A stretch of DNA of 64,000 bases from Arthrobacter_B sp038069765. Lineage in GTDB: Bacteria; Actinomycetota; Actinomycetes; Actinomycetales; Micrococcaceae. Both the position numbers and the translations under genes were made by a program. Location of the stretch: the NCBI RefSeq assembly GCF_038069765.1, contig NZ_JBBPFS010000004.1, positions 186,001 through 250,000 on the forward strand. Reading direction: 5' to 3'. Numbering within the stretch: position 1 is the stretch's first letter; each line of letters begins with the position of its first letter. This document shows positions 41,149 to 50,737 of the stretch, piece after piece. A model generated the notes under the pieces. That model was not told the origin of the DNA. It did no database searches and saw only the letters and a program-made list of their open reading frames with translations.

Positions 41149-41568
41149 TAGTGTGGCTGCTCCCAGGGCCCACCGGCGTTCCACCCCTCCCGGGGCTTCT
41201 CTACGCTGCCGCCAACCCATGAAATATCGAGGGCATGGTTACGGTGCCTGACGAAGTGGCGACATCTGGTGGCTCGCGGCACCGAGCGTGCGGCTGCACC
41301 TGGAACGGCGCCAGCCTGGTCGCCGGACATCTATTTGGTCCGGCTGGGGGTCCGGTCTTTCCCGAACCGTTAACCACCGTAAGGGACGCTGCGCCGGAAC
41401 CTCAAGCGAATCCAAATTGGTATGAATCACACCTAATCGTTATCGTTTCGAAATCCGCGGGAACAAGCCGATCTGCTATAAGCCCTGCGTCCGGCTGTGC
41501 GAAAGCTCATATCCGGTGCAACCCCGCCTTGTGGACAGCCGCTGACGCCGGGTCTAGGGTTTGTCCAC
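41149..41568. other. 420-base divergent leader between rpf and kimA-like gene
   Basis: No gene is supported. On the minus strand it gives rpf a leader of up to about 300 bases with several G/C-rich stems, longer than needed for a promoter, so post-transcriptional control is possible. I looked for the c-di-AMP (ydaO) riboswitch that precedes many actinobacterial rpf genes but did not find its conserved core. Confidence 0.45.
41554..41559 (+). promoter_or_regulatory. -10 element of probable leaderless kimA-like promoter
   Basis: TAGGGT ends 9 bases before the GTG at 41569, and no Shine-Dalgarno sequence precedes that codon, so the mRNA probably begins at or near the start codon. Confidence 0.4.
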
Positions 41569-43554
41569 GTGCTCACATTCTTCAATGCGTTAAAGCGCAT
41601 TCTGGTCGGGCGTCCGTACGGCAATGAACGGCTCTCGCGCACTCTCCTGCCCAAGCGCATCGCACTTCCCGTATATGCGTCCGATGCCCTCTCATCAGCG
41701 GCCTACGCTCCTGATGAAATCCTGCTGACCCTGGCACTGGCCGGAGTGACCGCCGTGACCCTCTCACCCTGGGTTGGCCTGGCGGTCATCGTGGTCCTCC
41801 TGACGGTCGTGGCCTCCTATCGGCAGAATGTGCATGCGTATCCGTCGGGCGGCGGAGATTATGAGATTGCCAGCAGCAATCTCGGCAAGCCGGCAGGATT
41901 GACGGTGGCATCCGCCCTGCTGGTCGACTACGTCCTCACGGTTGCGGTGTCCATGTCCTCGGCCTCCCACTACCTCATAACGGCGGTACCCGCACTCAAC
42001 GGCATGCAGGCACCAATAGCAGCCGTCGGCGTCGCCGTCCTGGTCCTGGTCAACCTGAGGGGCATCCGTGAAGCCGGCGCATTGTTTGCCGTGCCCACTT
42101 ACCTGTTCATGGCCTCGGTGCTCGGCATGTGCGCCTTCGGAGCATTCCAGGCAGCCGCCGGAACCCTGGGCGATTCGCCCTCCGCTGCTTTTGACCTCGT
42201 TCCCGAGTCCGGGCTGGACAGCGGGCTGGTGGGCCTGGCCGGAGCGTTCCTGCTGCTGCGCGCCTTCTCCTCGGGTGCCGCGGCGCTGACCGGGGTGGAG
42301 GCCATCAGCAACGGCGTGCCGACGTTCCGCAAACCCAAGAGCACCAATGCGGCTACAACGCTGCTGCTGCTGGGCGTCGTGTCCGCGTCCATGCTGGCCG
42401 GGATCCTGTCCCTGGCCAGCGCCACCGAGGTCCGGGTGGTCCAGGACCCGGAAACCCAGCTGACCCTGAACGGCAGCCCTGTGGGTCAGGACTACGTGCA
42501 GCACCCGGTTATCAGCCAGCTGGCGGAAACTGTCTTCGGCGACGGGAGCATTCCCTTCTACATTGTGGTGGCCGCCACCGGCCTGATCCTGGTGTTCGCC
42601 TCGAACACTGCGTTCAACGGTTTCCCGGTACTCGCATCCATCCTCGCGAAGGACGGTTTCCTGCCCCGGCAGATGCGCACCCGCGGCGACCGCCTGGCGT
42701 TCAGCAACGGCATCATTGCCCTGGGGCTGGGAGCCCTGGCGCTGATATTCGTCTTCGACGCCGATGTCACCCGGCTGATCCAGCTCTACATCGTTGGTGT
42801 CTTCGTGTCCTTCACCGCCAGCCAGCTGGGAATGATCCGGCACTGGACCGGCAAGCTGCGGACCGAACGCAGCCGTGAAGTCCGGCACCGGATGCAGCGG
42901 TCACGGGCCATCAACGCCGTCGGTTTTGGCATGACCGCACTGGTGCTGCTGATCGTCCTCGTCACCAAGTTCACCCACGGAGCGTGGATAGCCCTGCTGG
43001 CGATGGGCGGGCTGTACCTGCTGATGTTCACCATCAGGGCACATTACGACTCCGTGGCCCGGGAGCTCTCCGTCGAGGACGACCACCGCGGGCTGGCCCT
43101 CCCTTCCCGGGTGAACGCGGTCATCCTGGTGTCAAAGGTCCACAAGCCTGCCCTGCGGGCGCTGGCCTACGCCAGGGCGTCCCGGCCCTCCAGCCTCAAC
43201 GCCATCATCGTGGACATCGACCCGGAGGACACCGAGCGCGTGATGGAAGAGTGGGAGCGGATGCAGATCCCGGTGCCGCTGACCGTGCTGTCCTCGCCCT
43301 ACCGGGAGACCGTCTCCCCCGTTCTCGACTATTTGCGCGAGGCCCGGCGCACTGCCCCGCGCGAACTGTTTGTGGTCTACATCCCCGAGTACGTCGTCGG
43401 GCGCTGGTGGGAGCAGCTGGTGCACAACCAAACGGCGCTGCGAATCAAGGCGCGGCTGCACTTTGAGCCCGGCATCATGGTCGCCAGCGTTCCCTGGCAG
43501 CTTGCCTCCAGCCGCGACCGCGACGCCGCCCCGACGCCGGGCTCCGGGCTGTAA
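41569..43554 (+). CDS. kimA: KimA-like potassium uptake permease (APC/KUP superfamily)
   Basis: A 661-aa protein with about twelve membrane helices (1-500) and a cytoplasmic C-terminal domain (about 510-650). It follows Bacillus KimA closely: ASDALSSAAYAPDEILLTL, SYRQNVHAYPSGGGDYEIAS, LLVDYVLTVAVSMSSA, AFSSGAAALTGVEAISNGVP, RGDRLAFSNGII, and late SSPYRETVSPVLDYL and LVHNQTALRIKARLHF. KimA is a high-affinity H+/K+ symporter inhibited by c-di-AMP. GTG start, apparently leaderless. The rpf gene is divergent. Confidence 0.82.
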   Translation: MLTFFNALKRILVGRPYGNERLSRTLLPKRIALPVYASDALSSAAYAPDEILLTLALAGVTAVTLSPWVGLAVIVVLLTVVASYRQNVHAYPSGGGDYEIASSNLGKPAGLTVASALLVDYVLTVAVSMSSASHYLITAVPALNGMQAPIAAVGVAVLVLVNLRGIREAGALFAVPTYLFMASVLGMCAFGAFQAAAGTLGDSPSAAFDLVPESGLDSGLVGLAGAFLLLRAFSSGAAALTGVEAISNGVPTFRKPKSTNAATTLLLLGVVSASMLAGILSLASATEVRVVQDPETQLTLNGSPVGQDYVQHPVISQLAETVFGDGSIPFYIVVAATGLILVFASNTAFNGFPVLASILAKDGFLPRQMRTRGDRLAFSNGIIALGLGALALIFVFDADVTRLIQLYIVGVFVSFTASQLGMIRHWTGKLRTERSREVRHRMQRSRAINAVGFGMTALVLLIVLVTKFTHGAWIALLAMGGLYLLMFTIRAHYDSVARELSVEDDHRGLALPSRVNAVILVSKVHKPALRALAYARASRPSSLNAIIVDIDPEDTERVMEEWERMQIPVPLTVLSSPYRETVSPVLDYLREARRTAPRELFVVYIPEYVVGRWWEQLVHNQTALRIKARLHFEPGIMVASVPWQLASSRDRDAAPTPGSGL

Positions 43555-43711
43555 CCGCCCCGACAACACACTCATGCCGCTGGGATTCGGCGCACTCTGG
43601 CTTCCTTAATGGTGCAGGAATTACCACTGTCTCCGCACCCTGCTCAACCGTAAAATTTGCGGCGGGATTATGACTCAGGTGACCGATACACGCCATTCCC
43701 CATTTAAACTC
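43555..43711. other. Intergenic region after kimA-like gene
   Basis: No gene or clear hairpin terminator recognised. G+C falls visibly here compared with DNA to the left. Confidence 0.4.
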
Positions 43712-43741
43712 TTGCCACCCTATGCAAATGAAGCCTAGCGT
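43712..43741 (+). promoter_or_regulatory. Candidate promoter of the collagenase gene
   Basis: TTGCCA (43712-43717), an 18-base spacer and TAGCGT (43736-43741), about 100 bases before the collagenase ATG. Confidence 0.4.
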
Positions 43742-43748
43742 TCCCCTT

Positions 43749-43798
43749 GAAAGTCAATTCATGAACGACTTTCACAGTTGCGGAATTGCCATTCCGCA
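43749..43798. promoter_or_regulatory. Two inverted repeats in the collagenase leader
   Basis: GAAAGTC-N11-GACTTTC (43749-43773) and a perfect TGCGGAAT-TGCC-ATTCCGCA palindrome (43779-43798) follow the candidate promoter. They are plausible operator sites, for example for the LuxR-type regulator at 46292-47038, or a structured leader. Confidence 0.5.
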
Positions 43799-43840
43799 GG
43801 TGCTTGGGATCGCACTCCCACTCTTAGAAGGGGCATTTGC

Positions 43841-46168
43841 ATGTATGAACGAAACAGCCTTACTTTATGGAAATCAAATCGAGGCAAGGTTGCGGCTGCT
43901 GCCGTTGCATCGGTAGTGGCGCTTTCATTCTCCGGATTGTCAGGACCAGCGGCAGTAGCAGCACCGCCTCCCGGAGAAACAGAAACCCAGCAGGGTGAAT
44001 CAGCGCCTGAATATATCTTGGGGCAGCTGTCGCCCCAGGAAATGCACCAAGAGAATCCCACAGAAGCTCCCCGTCCGCTTTTTGCTGACAAATCTGCGCT
44101 CAAGGACCAGTCACCCCGAGTTGCGGAACACCCACGTCCGTCCGCACCTGAGAGCAACCTGCGCTCCCAAGCTGCACAGACATGCTCCTCCGCGGATTTC
44201 GCGGACCTGAGCGGCAGCGCTCTGGTCTCCAAGATCAAGACCAGTACGCCGGATTGTATAAATACTCTCTTCAACACCAAGGGGGAAGATTCAGGCAAGC
44301 TTTTTTCAGAATCACAAATGACAACAATCGCCCAAGCGCTTCTCCTAAATGCTCAGAACTATACGGGAGATAACGCAGCGAGTACTGTGCAGTTGGTGCT
44401 TTTCCTGCGGGCCGGTTATTACGTTCAATTCTATCAGCCAGCGGCAGTTGGCGAGTACTCACCAGCACTGCGTCAGGAAGTGGAAAAGGCACTGCGCGCC
44501 TTCTTTGATTCAGCGAGCTCCAGTCTGGTAAATGACGCAAACGGCGAGATCCTCGCCGAAGCCGTAACCCTGATCGACTCCGCCGAACTCAACGCACAAT
44601 TTATTCCCGTCATCAAACGGTTACTCAACGGCTACAACCAAAGCTACGACTCATCGTGGTGGATGCTGAACGCCGTCAATAACACATTTACGGTCCTTTT
44701 TCGCGGGCACCAGGTTCCGGAGTACATTGAGGCAGTAAGCCAAGACCCCAGCATCCTCAACACGCTGCACGATTTCGCCGGAAAGAACATTGGCCTGCTC
44801 TCGACCGATCGGTCCTATCTCGTCTCCAACGCTGGACGCGAGCTCGGACGGTTTCTCAGCCAGCCGGCCCTGAAGGCCCACGCTAAACCCCTCGTTATTG
44901 ATCTGCTTTCACGGAGCCAAATGGTAGGAGACACCGCAGGCCTCTGGGTGGGGCTAGCGGAAATGACGGCCTACTATGATTCTTCCAACTGTGCCGACTA
45001 CGGAACCTGCAACCTGGAACAGAAATTGCGGCAGGCCGTGCTCCCGCAGGAGCGTCAGTGCAGCACGAGCATCAAATTTGTCACCCAGTCAGTCAGTCAG
45101 GGCGAGTTCGATGCCAGCTGCACCAGCCTTATCAACCAGGACGCATATTTTCACGCTACGGCTAAGGACCCGGGACCGGTCTCCAATGACCAGAACACCA
45201 GTATTGATGTTGTTGTGTTTGATTCGAGCACCGATTACCAGACATACGCAGGTGCGATTTTTGGGATCGATACAAACAACGGCGGAATGTATTTGGAAGG
45301 GGACCCCTCCCAAGCGGGAAACACACCGGTGTTTGTTGCTTACGAGGCTGAGTGGGTCAAGCCTGAGTTCCAAATTTGGAACCTGAACCATGAGTACACC
45401 CATTATTTGGATGGTCGCTACAACATGTACGGCGACTTTGGCGAGAACATCGCTACCCCCACAATCTGGTGGGTGGAAGGATTTGCCGAGTACATTTCTT
45501 ACGGATACCGGAGTGAGCCCTACACGGCAGCGAATTCTGCGGCAGCATCGGGTGAATACAAACTTAGCCAGCTTTTCGATACCACATATGATCACGGTAC
45601 CGAGCGTGTTTATCGGTGGGGATACCTTGCGGTGAACTTCATGCTCAACAAGCACCCCCAGGAAATGCAAACTGTACTTTCCCATTACCGGGCCGGAGAA
45701 TGGGACCAAGCGAGATCATATCTCAAGAATTCAATCGGCACCGCATATGATGCCGAGTTTGCAGAGTTTCTTACGGTGTGTGCTGCCGGCAACTGTGCCC
45801 CAGTTCCGCCTCTTCCCGGAGGCGGCGAGATCCCGGGGCAGGAATGCGAGATCGGAAATCCGAACCTGGTGGCTCCGAACTGCGATCGTACCGGAATTGC
45901 GGGAACTGCAGGTGAAGGCCATCATTTCTATCTGAACGTACCAGAAGGGACCGCCCGGCTTACCATTACCACAAGTGGCGGCAGCGGAAACGCAGATATT
46001 TATTACAATCCCTGGAATTGGGCTTCTGCCACGGACCATAATTACCGTTCCACTAACGCCGGCAACAATGAGACCATTGTTGTCGATTATCCGCCGGCCG
46101 GTTACAACTACATTGACATTGAAGGAGTTGATGATTTCACCGGCGTCACACTTAAGGTGGCGTATTAG
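43841..46168 (+). CDS. Secreted M9-type collagenase
   Basis: A 775-aa secreted gluzincin. Signal peptide (about 1-43, ending AVAA) and a pro-like region are followed by the M9 N-terminal activator domain (about 115-370), the peptidase domain with H517-E518-Y519-T520-H521 and the third ligand E546 in WWVEGFAEY, and a C-terminal PPC-type beta-sandwich (about 690-775). It is expected to cut native collagen outside the cell. AAGGGG lies 8 bases before the ATG at 43841. G+C and codon use are visibly lower than in flanking housekeeping genes. Next to a peptide importer and PepP, it fits a collagen-use locus. Confidence 0.9.
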   Translation: MYERNSLTLWKSNRGKVAAAAVASVVALSFSGLSGPAAVAAPPPGETETQQGESAPEYILGQLSPQEMHQENPTEAPRPLFADKSALKDQSPRVAEHPRPSAPESNLRSQAAQTCSSADFADLSGSALVSKIKTSTPDCINTLFNTKGEDSGKLFSESQMTTIAQALLLNAQNYTGDNAASTVQLVLFLRAGYYVQFYQPAAVGEYSPALRQEVEKALRAFFDSASSSLVNDANGEILAEAVTLIDSAELNAQFIPVIKRLLNGYNQSYDSSWWMLNAVNNTFTVLFRGHQVPEYIEAVSQDPSILNTLHDFAGKNIGLLSTDRSYLVSNAGRELGRFLSQPALKAHAKPLVIDLLSRSQMVGDTAGLWVGLAEMTAYYDSSNCADYGTCNLEQKLRQAVLPQERQCSTSIKFVTQSVSQGEFDASCTSLINQDAYFHATAKDPGPVSNDQNTSIDVVVFDSSTDYQTYAGAIFGIDTNNGGMYLEGDPSQAGNTPVFVAYEAEWVKPEFQIWNLNHEYTHYLDGRYNMYGDFGENIATPTIWWVEGFAEYISYGYRSEPYTAANSAAASGEYKLSQLFDTTYDHGTERVYRWGYLAVNFMLNKHPQEMQTVLSHYRAGEWDQARSYLKNSIGTAYDAEFAEFLTVCAAGNCAPVPPLPGGGEIPGQECEIGNPNLVAPNCDRTGIAGTAGEGHHFYLNVPEGTARLTITTSGGSGNADIYYNPWNWASATDHNYRSTNAGNNETIVVDYPPAGYNYIDIEGVDDFTGVTLKVAY

Positions 46169-46231
46169 GCACTCCCTCAGTAACGTCTAGGACGGCTGCG
46201 GGAACACACTGCCTGACAAGTCTGACTACAG

Positions 46232-46272
46232 CGATGAAGCCAGGGCCGCACTTAGCGGCCCTGGCTTCATCG
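46232..46272. terminator. Perfect 18-bp bidirectional terminator
   Basis: Arms 46232-46249 and 46255-46272 are fully complementary around ACTTA. It lies between the convergent collagenase and LuxR-type genes. Confidence 0.8.
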
Positions 46273-46291
46273 GCGTGGCCGGGCCCGCCGC

Positions 46292-47038
46292 TCAAGTAAC
46301 TTGCAGCCCGCTCATTGCACCAAGCTGGAACCGGCTGGACGCACCGAAGTTTCGCTGGATAATTTGCACCTTTCGCTGAACAGTGCGCACGCTGACACCC
46401 AGGGACCGAGCGACTGACTCATCGGTAAGACCAGCTGAAAGCAACCGGAGAATATCGACTTCTTCCTCGGTCAGCAGCCTTCTGTCATCCAGTCTCTCAG
46501 TCGTCAGTGGCAGGGCTGACCGCCAAATCGTTTCAAAAGTACCCGTCAGGAACTCAGCGAACCAAGAAGCCTGGATCCGAACTGCGAGGAATCCGCTCCT
46601 AGCAGGCGCCCTACTGAAAATCAGGAACTCCTCCCGGTCCCGGATTAATATCCGAGTGGGGACAATCGTTGAGACCCGGGCTTCCTCGCCCTGCCGGACA
46701 GACGTCAGCATAGCCTCACGCAAGGACTCACGCTTAAAAACGGAAGGATCGTAAATCACCCGGTAATGGACGCCACGCGCCAAAGCCGGCGGCTGAGCAC
46801 TGGACTGCCCCCTTGTTTCCGGGCCGTGCATACCGTAGTCGAAGGCTTCCACCGAACGCTGTGCGCGGTGCTGCATATCAGAAAATATGGCGTCCAAACG
46901 TTGCTGCGCGGTTACGACCTCCACATCGAGGACGGCTTCGGCGGATGGGTCAGAACCCTTGGGGCGCGCCAGAAACTTAGCGCTTTGAGCCAGCTCTTCG
47001 AGCTGGTCGCATAACTCACTCAGTGACGAAACATTCAC
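46292..47038 (-). CDS. LuxR-type (TrmB-like N-terminal) transcriptional regulator
   Basis: A 248-aa protein. The C-terminal LuxR-type helix-turn-helix (about residues 185-240: LTEEEVDILRLLSAGLTDESVARSLGVSVRTVQRKVQIIQRNFG) is clear. The N-terminal part has a coiled-coil-like segment and a middle alpha/beta domain (YRVIYDPSVFKRESLREAMLTSV, IVPTRILIRDREEFLIF) seen in TrmB-like/LuxR proteins of actinobacteria. The GTG at 47038 has AAGGACATAG before it and is preferred to the ATG at 47122. Its position suggests control of collagenase and peptide uptake; that is inference. Confidence 0.82.
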   Translation of the reverse strand: MNVSSLSELCDQLEELAQSAKFLARPKGSDPSAEAVLDVEVVTAQQRLDAIFSDMQHRAQRSVEAFDYGMHGPETRGQSSAQPPALARGVHYRVIYDPSVFKRESLREAMLTSVRQGEEARVSTIVPTRILIRDREEFLIFSRAPARSGFLAVRIQASWFAEFLTGTFETIWRSALPLTTERLDDRRLLTEEEVDILRLLSAGLTDESVARSLGVSVRTVQRKVQIIQRNFGASSRFQLGAMSGLQVT

Positions 47039-47289
47039 CCTATGTCCTTGGCCGGATAAGAAAATCCTGTACGGGCACAGGCTGTTGCCCCCACGACGAA
47101 GTACAGCGGTGCCATTTTTCACAGGTTACAAGCGTGCGTCTGGTATATCCACGGTAGACATGTCCACAAGCTCACTCTCGCATGCAGGCGGCGCACCGGC
47201 ATACAGCCGACGGGTTTGAAACGGCAACAGTTGGTTGGGACTGCCGGGCAATTCGCCAGCCGGCAACCCCAACCAGTACAGGCACCCGC
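47039..47289. other. Gap between LuxR-type gene and pepP
   Basis: 251 bases on the minus strand without a convincing gene. It probably holds the promoter of the LuxR-type regulator; no clear operator is seen. Confidence 0.4.
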
Positions 47290-48738
47290 TTATGTCTGAT
47301 CCCGCATCCATAATTCCAGTCCCGAAGCGTCCAGCGGCAATTCTGCGGATAGGACTTCACTGCCGGTCTCTGTGAGGAGGATGTCATCTTCGATGCGTAC
47401 GCCAATGCCCCTGAGTTCAGGGGGAACCGTCAGATCATTGGCGTGGAAGTAAAGTCCTGGCTCCACGGTCAGCACCATCCCGGGGAGCAATAGGCCGTCC
47501 TGATAGGCAGAATAGGAGGACTGGGCACAGTCATGGACGTCCAGCCCCAGATGATGGCCGACCCCGCATACCAGGTAGCGGCGGTGCTGCTGCCCGGACG
47601 GCGACAGCGCCTCGTCCACTGAGACTCTCAGCAGGCCCCAGTCATGAAGCCCTTCGGCAATCACTTCCATGATGGACGTGTGAAAATCACTGAAGATTTT
47701 GCCTGGGCTGACTGCGGCAAGCCCTGCCCGGTGCGCCTTTTCAACCAGATCATGCACTAGGCGCTGCTCGTTGGTATAGGTCCCCGAGGCCGGGAACGTC
47801 CGGGTAACGTCTGCTGTATAGAAGCTTTTGGTTTCCACACCCATGTCCAAGAGCAGCATCTTGTCCTCCAGCACGGGTCCGTCACAGCGCACCCAGTGCA
47901 GCGTGGGAGCATGTTCGCCGCTGCCGACGATTGTTGCGTACCCGGCCCCGTTCCCGAAGGTCCTGGCGTGCCGGTCAAATGTTCCCTGCAGCCAGCGTTC
48001 ACCCAGGCCGCTGACGGCAGCCGGTATCTCACGGATGACGGCACGGAATCCGTCCACCGTGTGCGTTACCGCCTCCCGCAGCTGCTGGATCTCCCACGCG
48101 TCTTTGACCATTCGCAGTTCTGAAAGATGCCGCACGAGAAGCGTGGATCGGGCGGCGTCGAAATCCACGCTGATGAACGCGGGAATGTTGCCGACGCACA
48201 GCGGGCTGGCAAGATGCTTCAAATCACTTTGCAGCTCCGTGAGGGGCTTGACCGTCAGTCCCAGCGCCTCCGACCAATCGGCAAGCGAGGGTGCGGGGCC
48301 AACCCAGAGCTCCCCGTGGGCGGCATCAGCAAAAAAATCCCGGTCCCCCGGGAATGCCGGCGGGGGTGCATAGAGGACCGCTTCGCCGCCTTGGGCGGAG
48401 GGCCGAATAACTAGCACGGCGTCTTCTATCGCGCAGCCCGTCAACCAGTAAAAATTGCTGTCAGGGCGGAAATCGTAATTCGTGTCATTGCTGCGGACCG
48501 GAGCATGACCGGCTCCAAGAACTATTGTGGCTTCACCGTATTCCGCCTTGAGCTGTTGACGGTGCCGGCCTGCGGCCTCGGCCGCTCCCGGGATGACCGG
48601 CGGTGTCCTGTCTGGTTCAGACCATCCTTGGCCCATGTACCGGACGAAAGAGCCGCTCTCGGCCAGTCTGGGAGTACGGGGATCCGGCTCCGTCGGCGTT
48701 GGCATGGATGAAGCCGGCGGGATGTGCAGGTCAGTCAA
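47290..48738 (-). CDS. pepP: Xaa-Pro aminopeptidase (M24B)
   Basis: A 482-aa aminopeptidase P. The N-terminal domain includes NFYWLTGC; the C-terminal pita-bread domain has all five metal ligands: D in LLLDMGVE, D in TADVTRTFP, H in CGVGHHLGLDVHD, E in LTVEPGLYF and E in VRIEDDILL. It removes N-terminal residues preceding proline. The start is a TTG with AAGGAGC 5 bases upstream. It follows the peptide ABC importer genes with a 95-base gap and would process imported Pro-rich peptides. Confidence 0.92.
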   Translation of the reverse strand: MTDLHIPPASSMPTPTEPDPRTPRLAESGSFVRYMGQGWSEPDRTPPVIPGAAEAAGRHRQQLKAEYGEATIVLGAGHAPVRSNDTNYDFRPDSNFYWLTGCAIEDAVLVIRPSAQGGEAVLYAPPPAFPGDRDFFADAAHGELWVGPAPSLADWSEALGLTVKPLTELQSDLKHLASPLCVGNIPAFISVDFDAARSTLLVRHLSELRMVKDAWEIQQLREAVTHTVDGFRAVIREIPAAVSGLGERWLQGTFDRHARTFGNGAGYATIVGSGEHAPTLHWVRCDGPVLEDKMLLLDMGVETKSFYTADVTRTFPASGTYTNEQRLVHDLVEKAHRAGLAAVSPGKIFSDFHTSIMEVIAEGLHDWGLLRVSVDEALSPSGQQHRRYLVCGVGHHLGLDVHDCAQSSYSAYQDGLLLPGMVLTVEPGLYFHANDLTVPPELRGIGVRIEDDILLTETGSEVLSAELPLDASGLELWMRDQT

Positions 48739-48833
48739 GAAAAGCTCCTTCTCCAGGGTTAATGCGTGGGTCGTTGAAGTACCGGACGGGGCTTTCGTCG
48801 GAAAAAACGGCGAAAGGTTGAGGCAGGGTTTTC

Positions 48834-49796
48834 TTAGCCGGCAACTCGGACCCGGGCGTCGAGCATGACATAGACAATGTCGACCACGATGTTCGCCAAG
48901 ACGATAAATACCCCACCCACCAGGACTATCCCGATGACCACCGGACGGTCCTGGTTGTGCACGGCGCTGACTGCGAGGTTACCAATGCCGGCGAGGCCGA
49001 ATACCTGCTCAATCACAATGACTCCGCCAAGCATCAGGCCAATGTCTGTCCCGAGCTGAGTGACCAGCGGCGTCATGGCGCTGCGCATGCCGTGGCGATA
49101 GATCACTGTCCTTTCAGGGAGGCCTTTGGCCCGTGCGGTGCGAATGTAGTCCTCACCCAAGACTTCAAGCAGCTGTCCGCGTGTCAAGCGCGCGTAAGTC
49201 GCGGCGGTGACTAAGGCAAGGGTGGTCCACGGCAGTGCCAGATGCCAGGCCCAGGACATCACCCCTTCCGAGAACGGAGCATAACCGCTGGGAGGAAAAA
49301 GGAGGACTCCTGCCTTGGTCGGCAGGAAATACAGCAGGTACAGGGAGAGCATGCCGATGACAAACGTAGGAAAGCTGATTCCGGCGAGGGCAAAGACGAC
49401 GCCCAGCCTGTCCCGAAGACTTCCGGGGCGCCGGGCCGAAGCAACCCCGATAGGGATACCGATCGCCAGCCACAGCACAACACCACCGGCGACCAGTGCG
49501 GCGGTGGCAGGCAGCCGATCCAAAATCAGCTCACCGACAGCCTGCTGGCTGCGGTATGAAAACCCCAAGTCCCCCTGAAGGAGCTGACCAATGAAATTCA
49601 GGTACTGCACGTGGATTGGCTTGTCCAGCCCCAGATTGGATCGAATCTGGCTCAAAATTTCCGGTGTTGCCTTGTCCCCTGCTATGACCCTCGCCGGGTC
49701 ACCCGGAGCGACGAAAAACAGAATAAAGACAAATATGCTGAGGCACAGCAGTACCAACGCGCCGAAAGCCAATCGTTTTACCAGGAAAGGGATCAT
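48834..49796 (-). CDS. dppB: Peptide ABC transporter permease (DppB/OppB type)
   Basis: A 320-aa inner-membrane permease with six helices. The N-terminal FILFFVAPGDPARVIAGDKATPE block and the EAA-like loop (TARAKGLPERTVIYRHGMRSAMTPLVTQLG) are typical of DppB/OppB. It pairs with the DppC-type protein; the two genes overlap by 4 bases. Part of the dppA-DF-C-B-pepP operon on the minus strand. Confidence 0.92.
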   Translation of the reverse strand: MIPFLVKRLAFGALVLLCLSIFVFILFFVAPGDPARVIAGDKATPEILSQIRSNLGLDKPIHVQYLNFIGQLLQGDLGFSYRSQQAVGELILDRLPATAALVAGGVVLWLAIGIPIGVASARRPGSLRDRLGVVFALAGISFPTFVIGMLSLYLLYFLPTKAGVLLFPPSGYAPFSEGVMSWAWHLALPWTTLALVTAATYARLTRGQLLEVLGEDYIRTARAKGLPERTVIYRHGMRSAMTPLVTQLGTDIGLMLGGVIVIEQVFGLAGIGNLAVSAVHNQDRPVVIGIVLVGGVFIVLANIVVDIVYVMLDARVRVAG

Positions 49797-50737
49797 CGTC
49801 TAACCCTCCTGCGTGCACGAGGATCCAGGGCGTCACGAATACCGTCACCCAGGATGTTGAAGGCGAGAGTAGTCAGCAGCAGAATAGTCCCTGGAAAAAC
49901 AACCAGCCACCATGCTGAGAGATAAATCGAGTTGGACGCCGCTTCTGAAAGCATCCCGCCCCAGCTCGCAGCCGGGGGGACAATACCCATTCCAAGAAAC
50001 GATAATGTGGCTTCAAAGACGATCGCGTTGGGGATCATGAGGGTGGCGTAAATAATGATGGGAACTGCCAGATTAGGGACAATCTCCCGAACCATGATGG
50101 ACAGATGTCCAGCTCCCATGGAACGGGCCGCTTCCACGTAGTCACGCTGCCGCAGGGACAGAACCTGACCGCGAATTACCCGGCCCATCGCCGTCCAGCT
50201 AAAAAAGATGATGACGCTGATACTCAAGGGCAGGCTGGGCCCGAAAACCGATACAAGGGCAATTGCGCACAGAAGGAACGGCACGCTCATCACCAGGTCC
50301 ATAACGCGGCTAAGCACCGAGTCCGTCCGCCCGCCAAAATACCCCGCAAGCAGCCCGACGAGCACGCCTATTAGAGCTGCGGACAGAGAGGCGGCGACCC
50401 CGACAATCAGGGACACCCGTGCACCGTGGGCCAGACGGACCAGCACGTCCCTGCCAAGTTGGTCCGCTCCCAGCAGGAATTCACTGTTAGGACCGGCAGG
50501 ATTTCCCGCCGGTCCCATGCCGGTCTCCCGGAACTGTTGATTGACCTCATGTCCCGTTAATTGATCCGTCAGGGGCGCTGCGACCGCGAAGAGAATCAGC
50601 AACAGAATAAACAGACCGGATAGGAGCGAGGATTTGTCCCTGCGCAGGCGGCGGAGCGTCAAGTCCAGGGAGCCCCGCTGAATGACCGGGGCCGGCTGGG
50701 AAACCGCCCCCTGCTCGGTGAGGTTTTGCTGGCTCAT
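49793..50737 (-). CDS. dppC: Peptide ABC transporter permease (DppC/OppC type)
   Basis: A 314-aa permease with a cytoplasmic N-terminal tail, six helices, FLLGADQLGRDVLVRLAHGARVSL and the EAA loop YVEAARSMGAGHLSIMVREIVPNL, all typical of DppC/OppC. Four-base overlaps connect it to the ATPase gene upstream and dppB downstream. Confidence 0.92.
   Translation of the reverse strand: MSQQNLTEQGAVSQPAPVIQRGSLDLTLRRLRRDKSSLLSGLFILLLILFAVAAPLTDQLTGHEVNQQFRETGMGPAGNPAGPNSEFLLGADQLGRDVLVRLAHGARVSLIVGVAASLSAALIGVLVGLLAGYFGGRTDSVLSRVMDLVMSVPFLLCAIALVSVFGPSLPLSISVIIFFSWTAMGRVIRGQVLSLRQRDYVEAARSMGAGHLSIMVREIVPNLAVPIIIYATLMIPNAIVFEATLSFLGMGIVPPAASWGGMLSEAASNSIYLSAWWLVVFPGTILLLTTLAFNILGDGIRDALDPRARRRVRR

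Noticed and set aside
41149..41420. c-di-AMP (ydaO) riboswitch before rpf
   Set aside because: Expected by analogy, but I could not find the conserved core (GGGUGAAUC and CAGCUAACC-type segments) on the minus strand.
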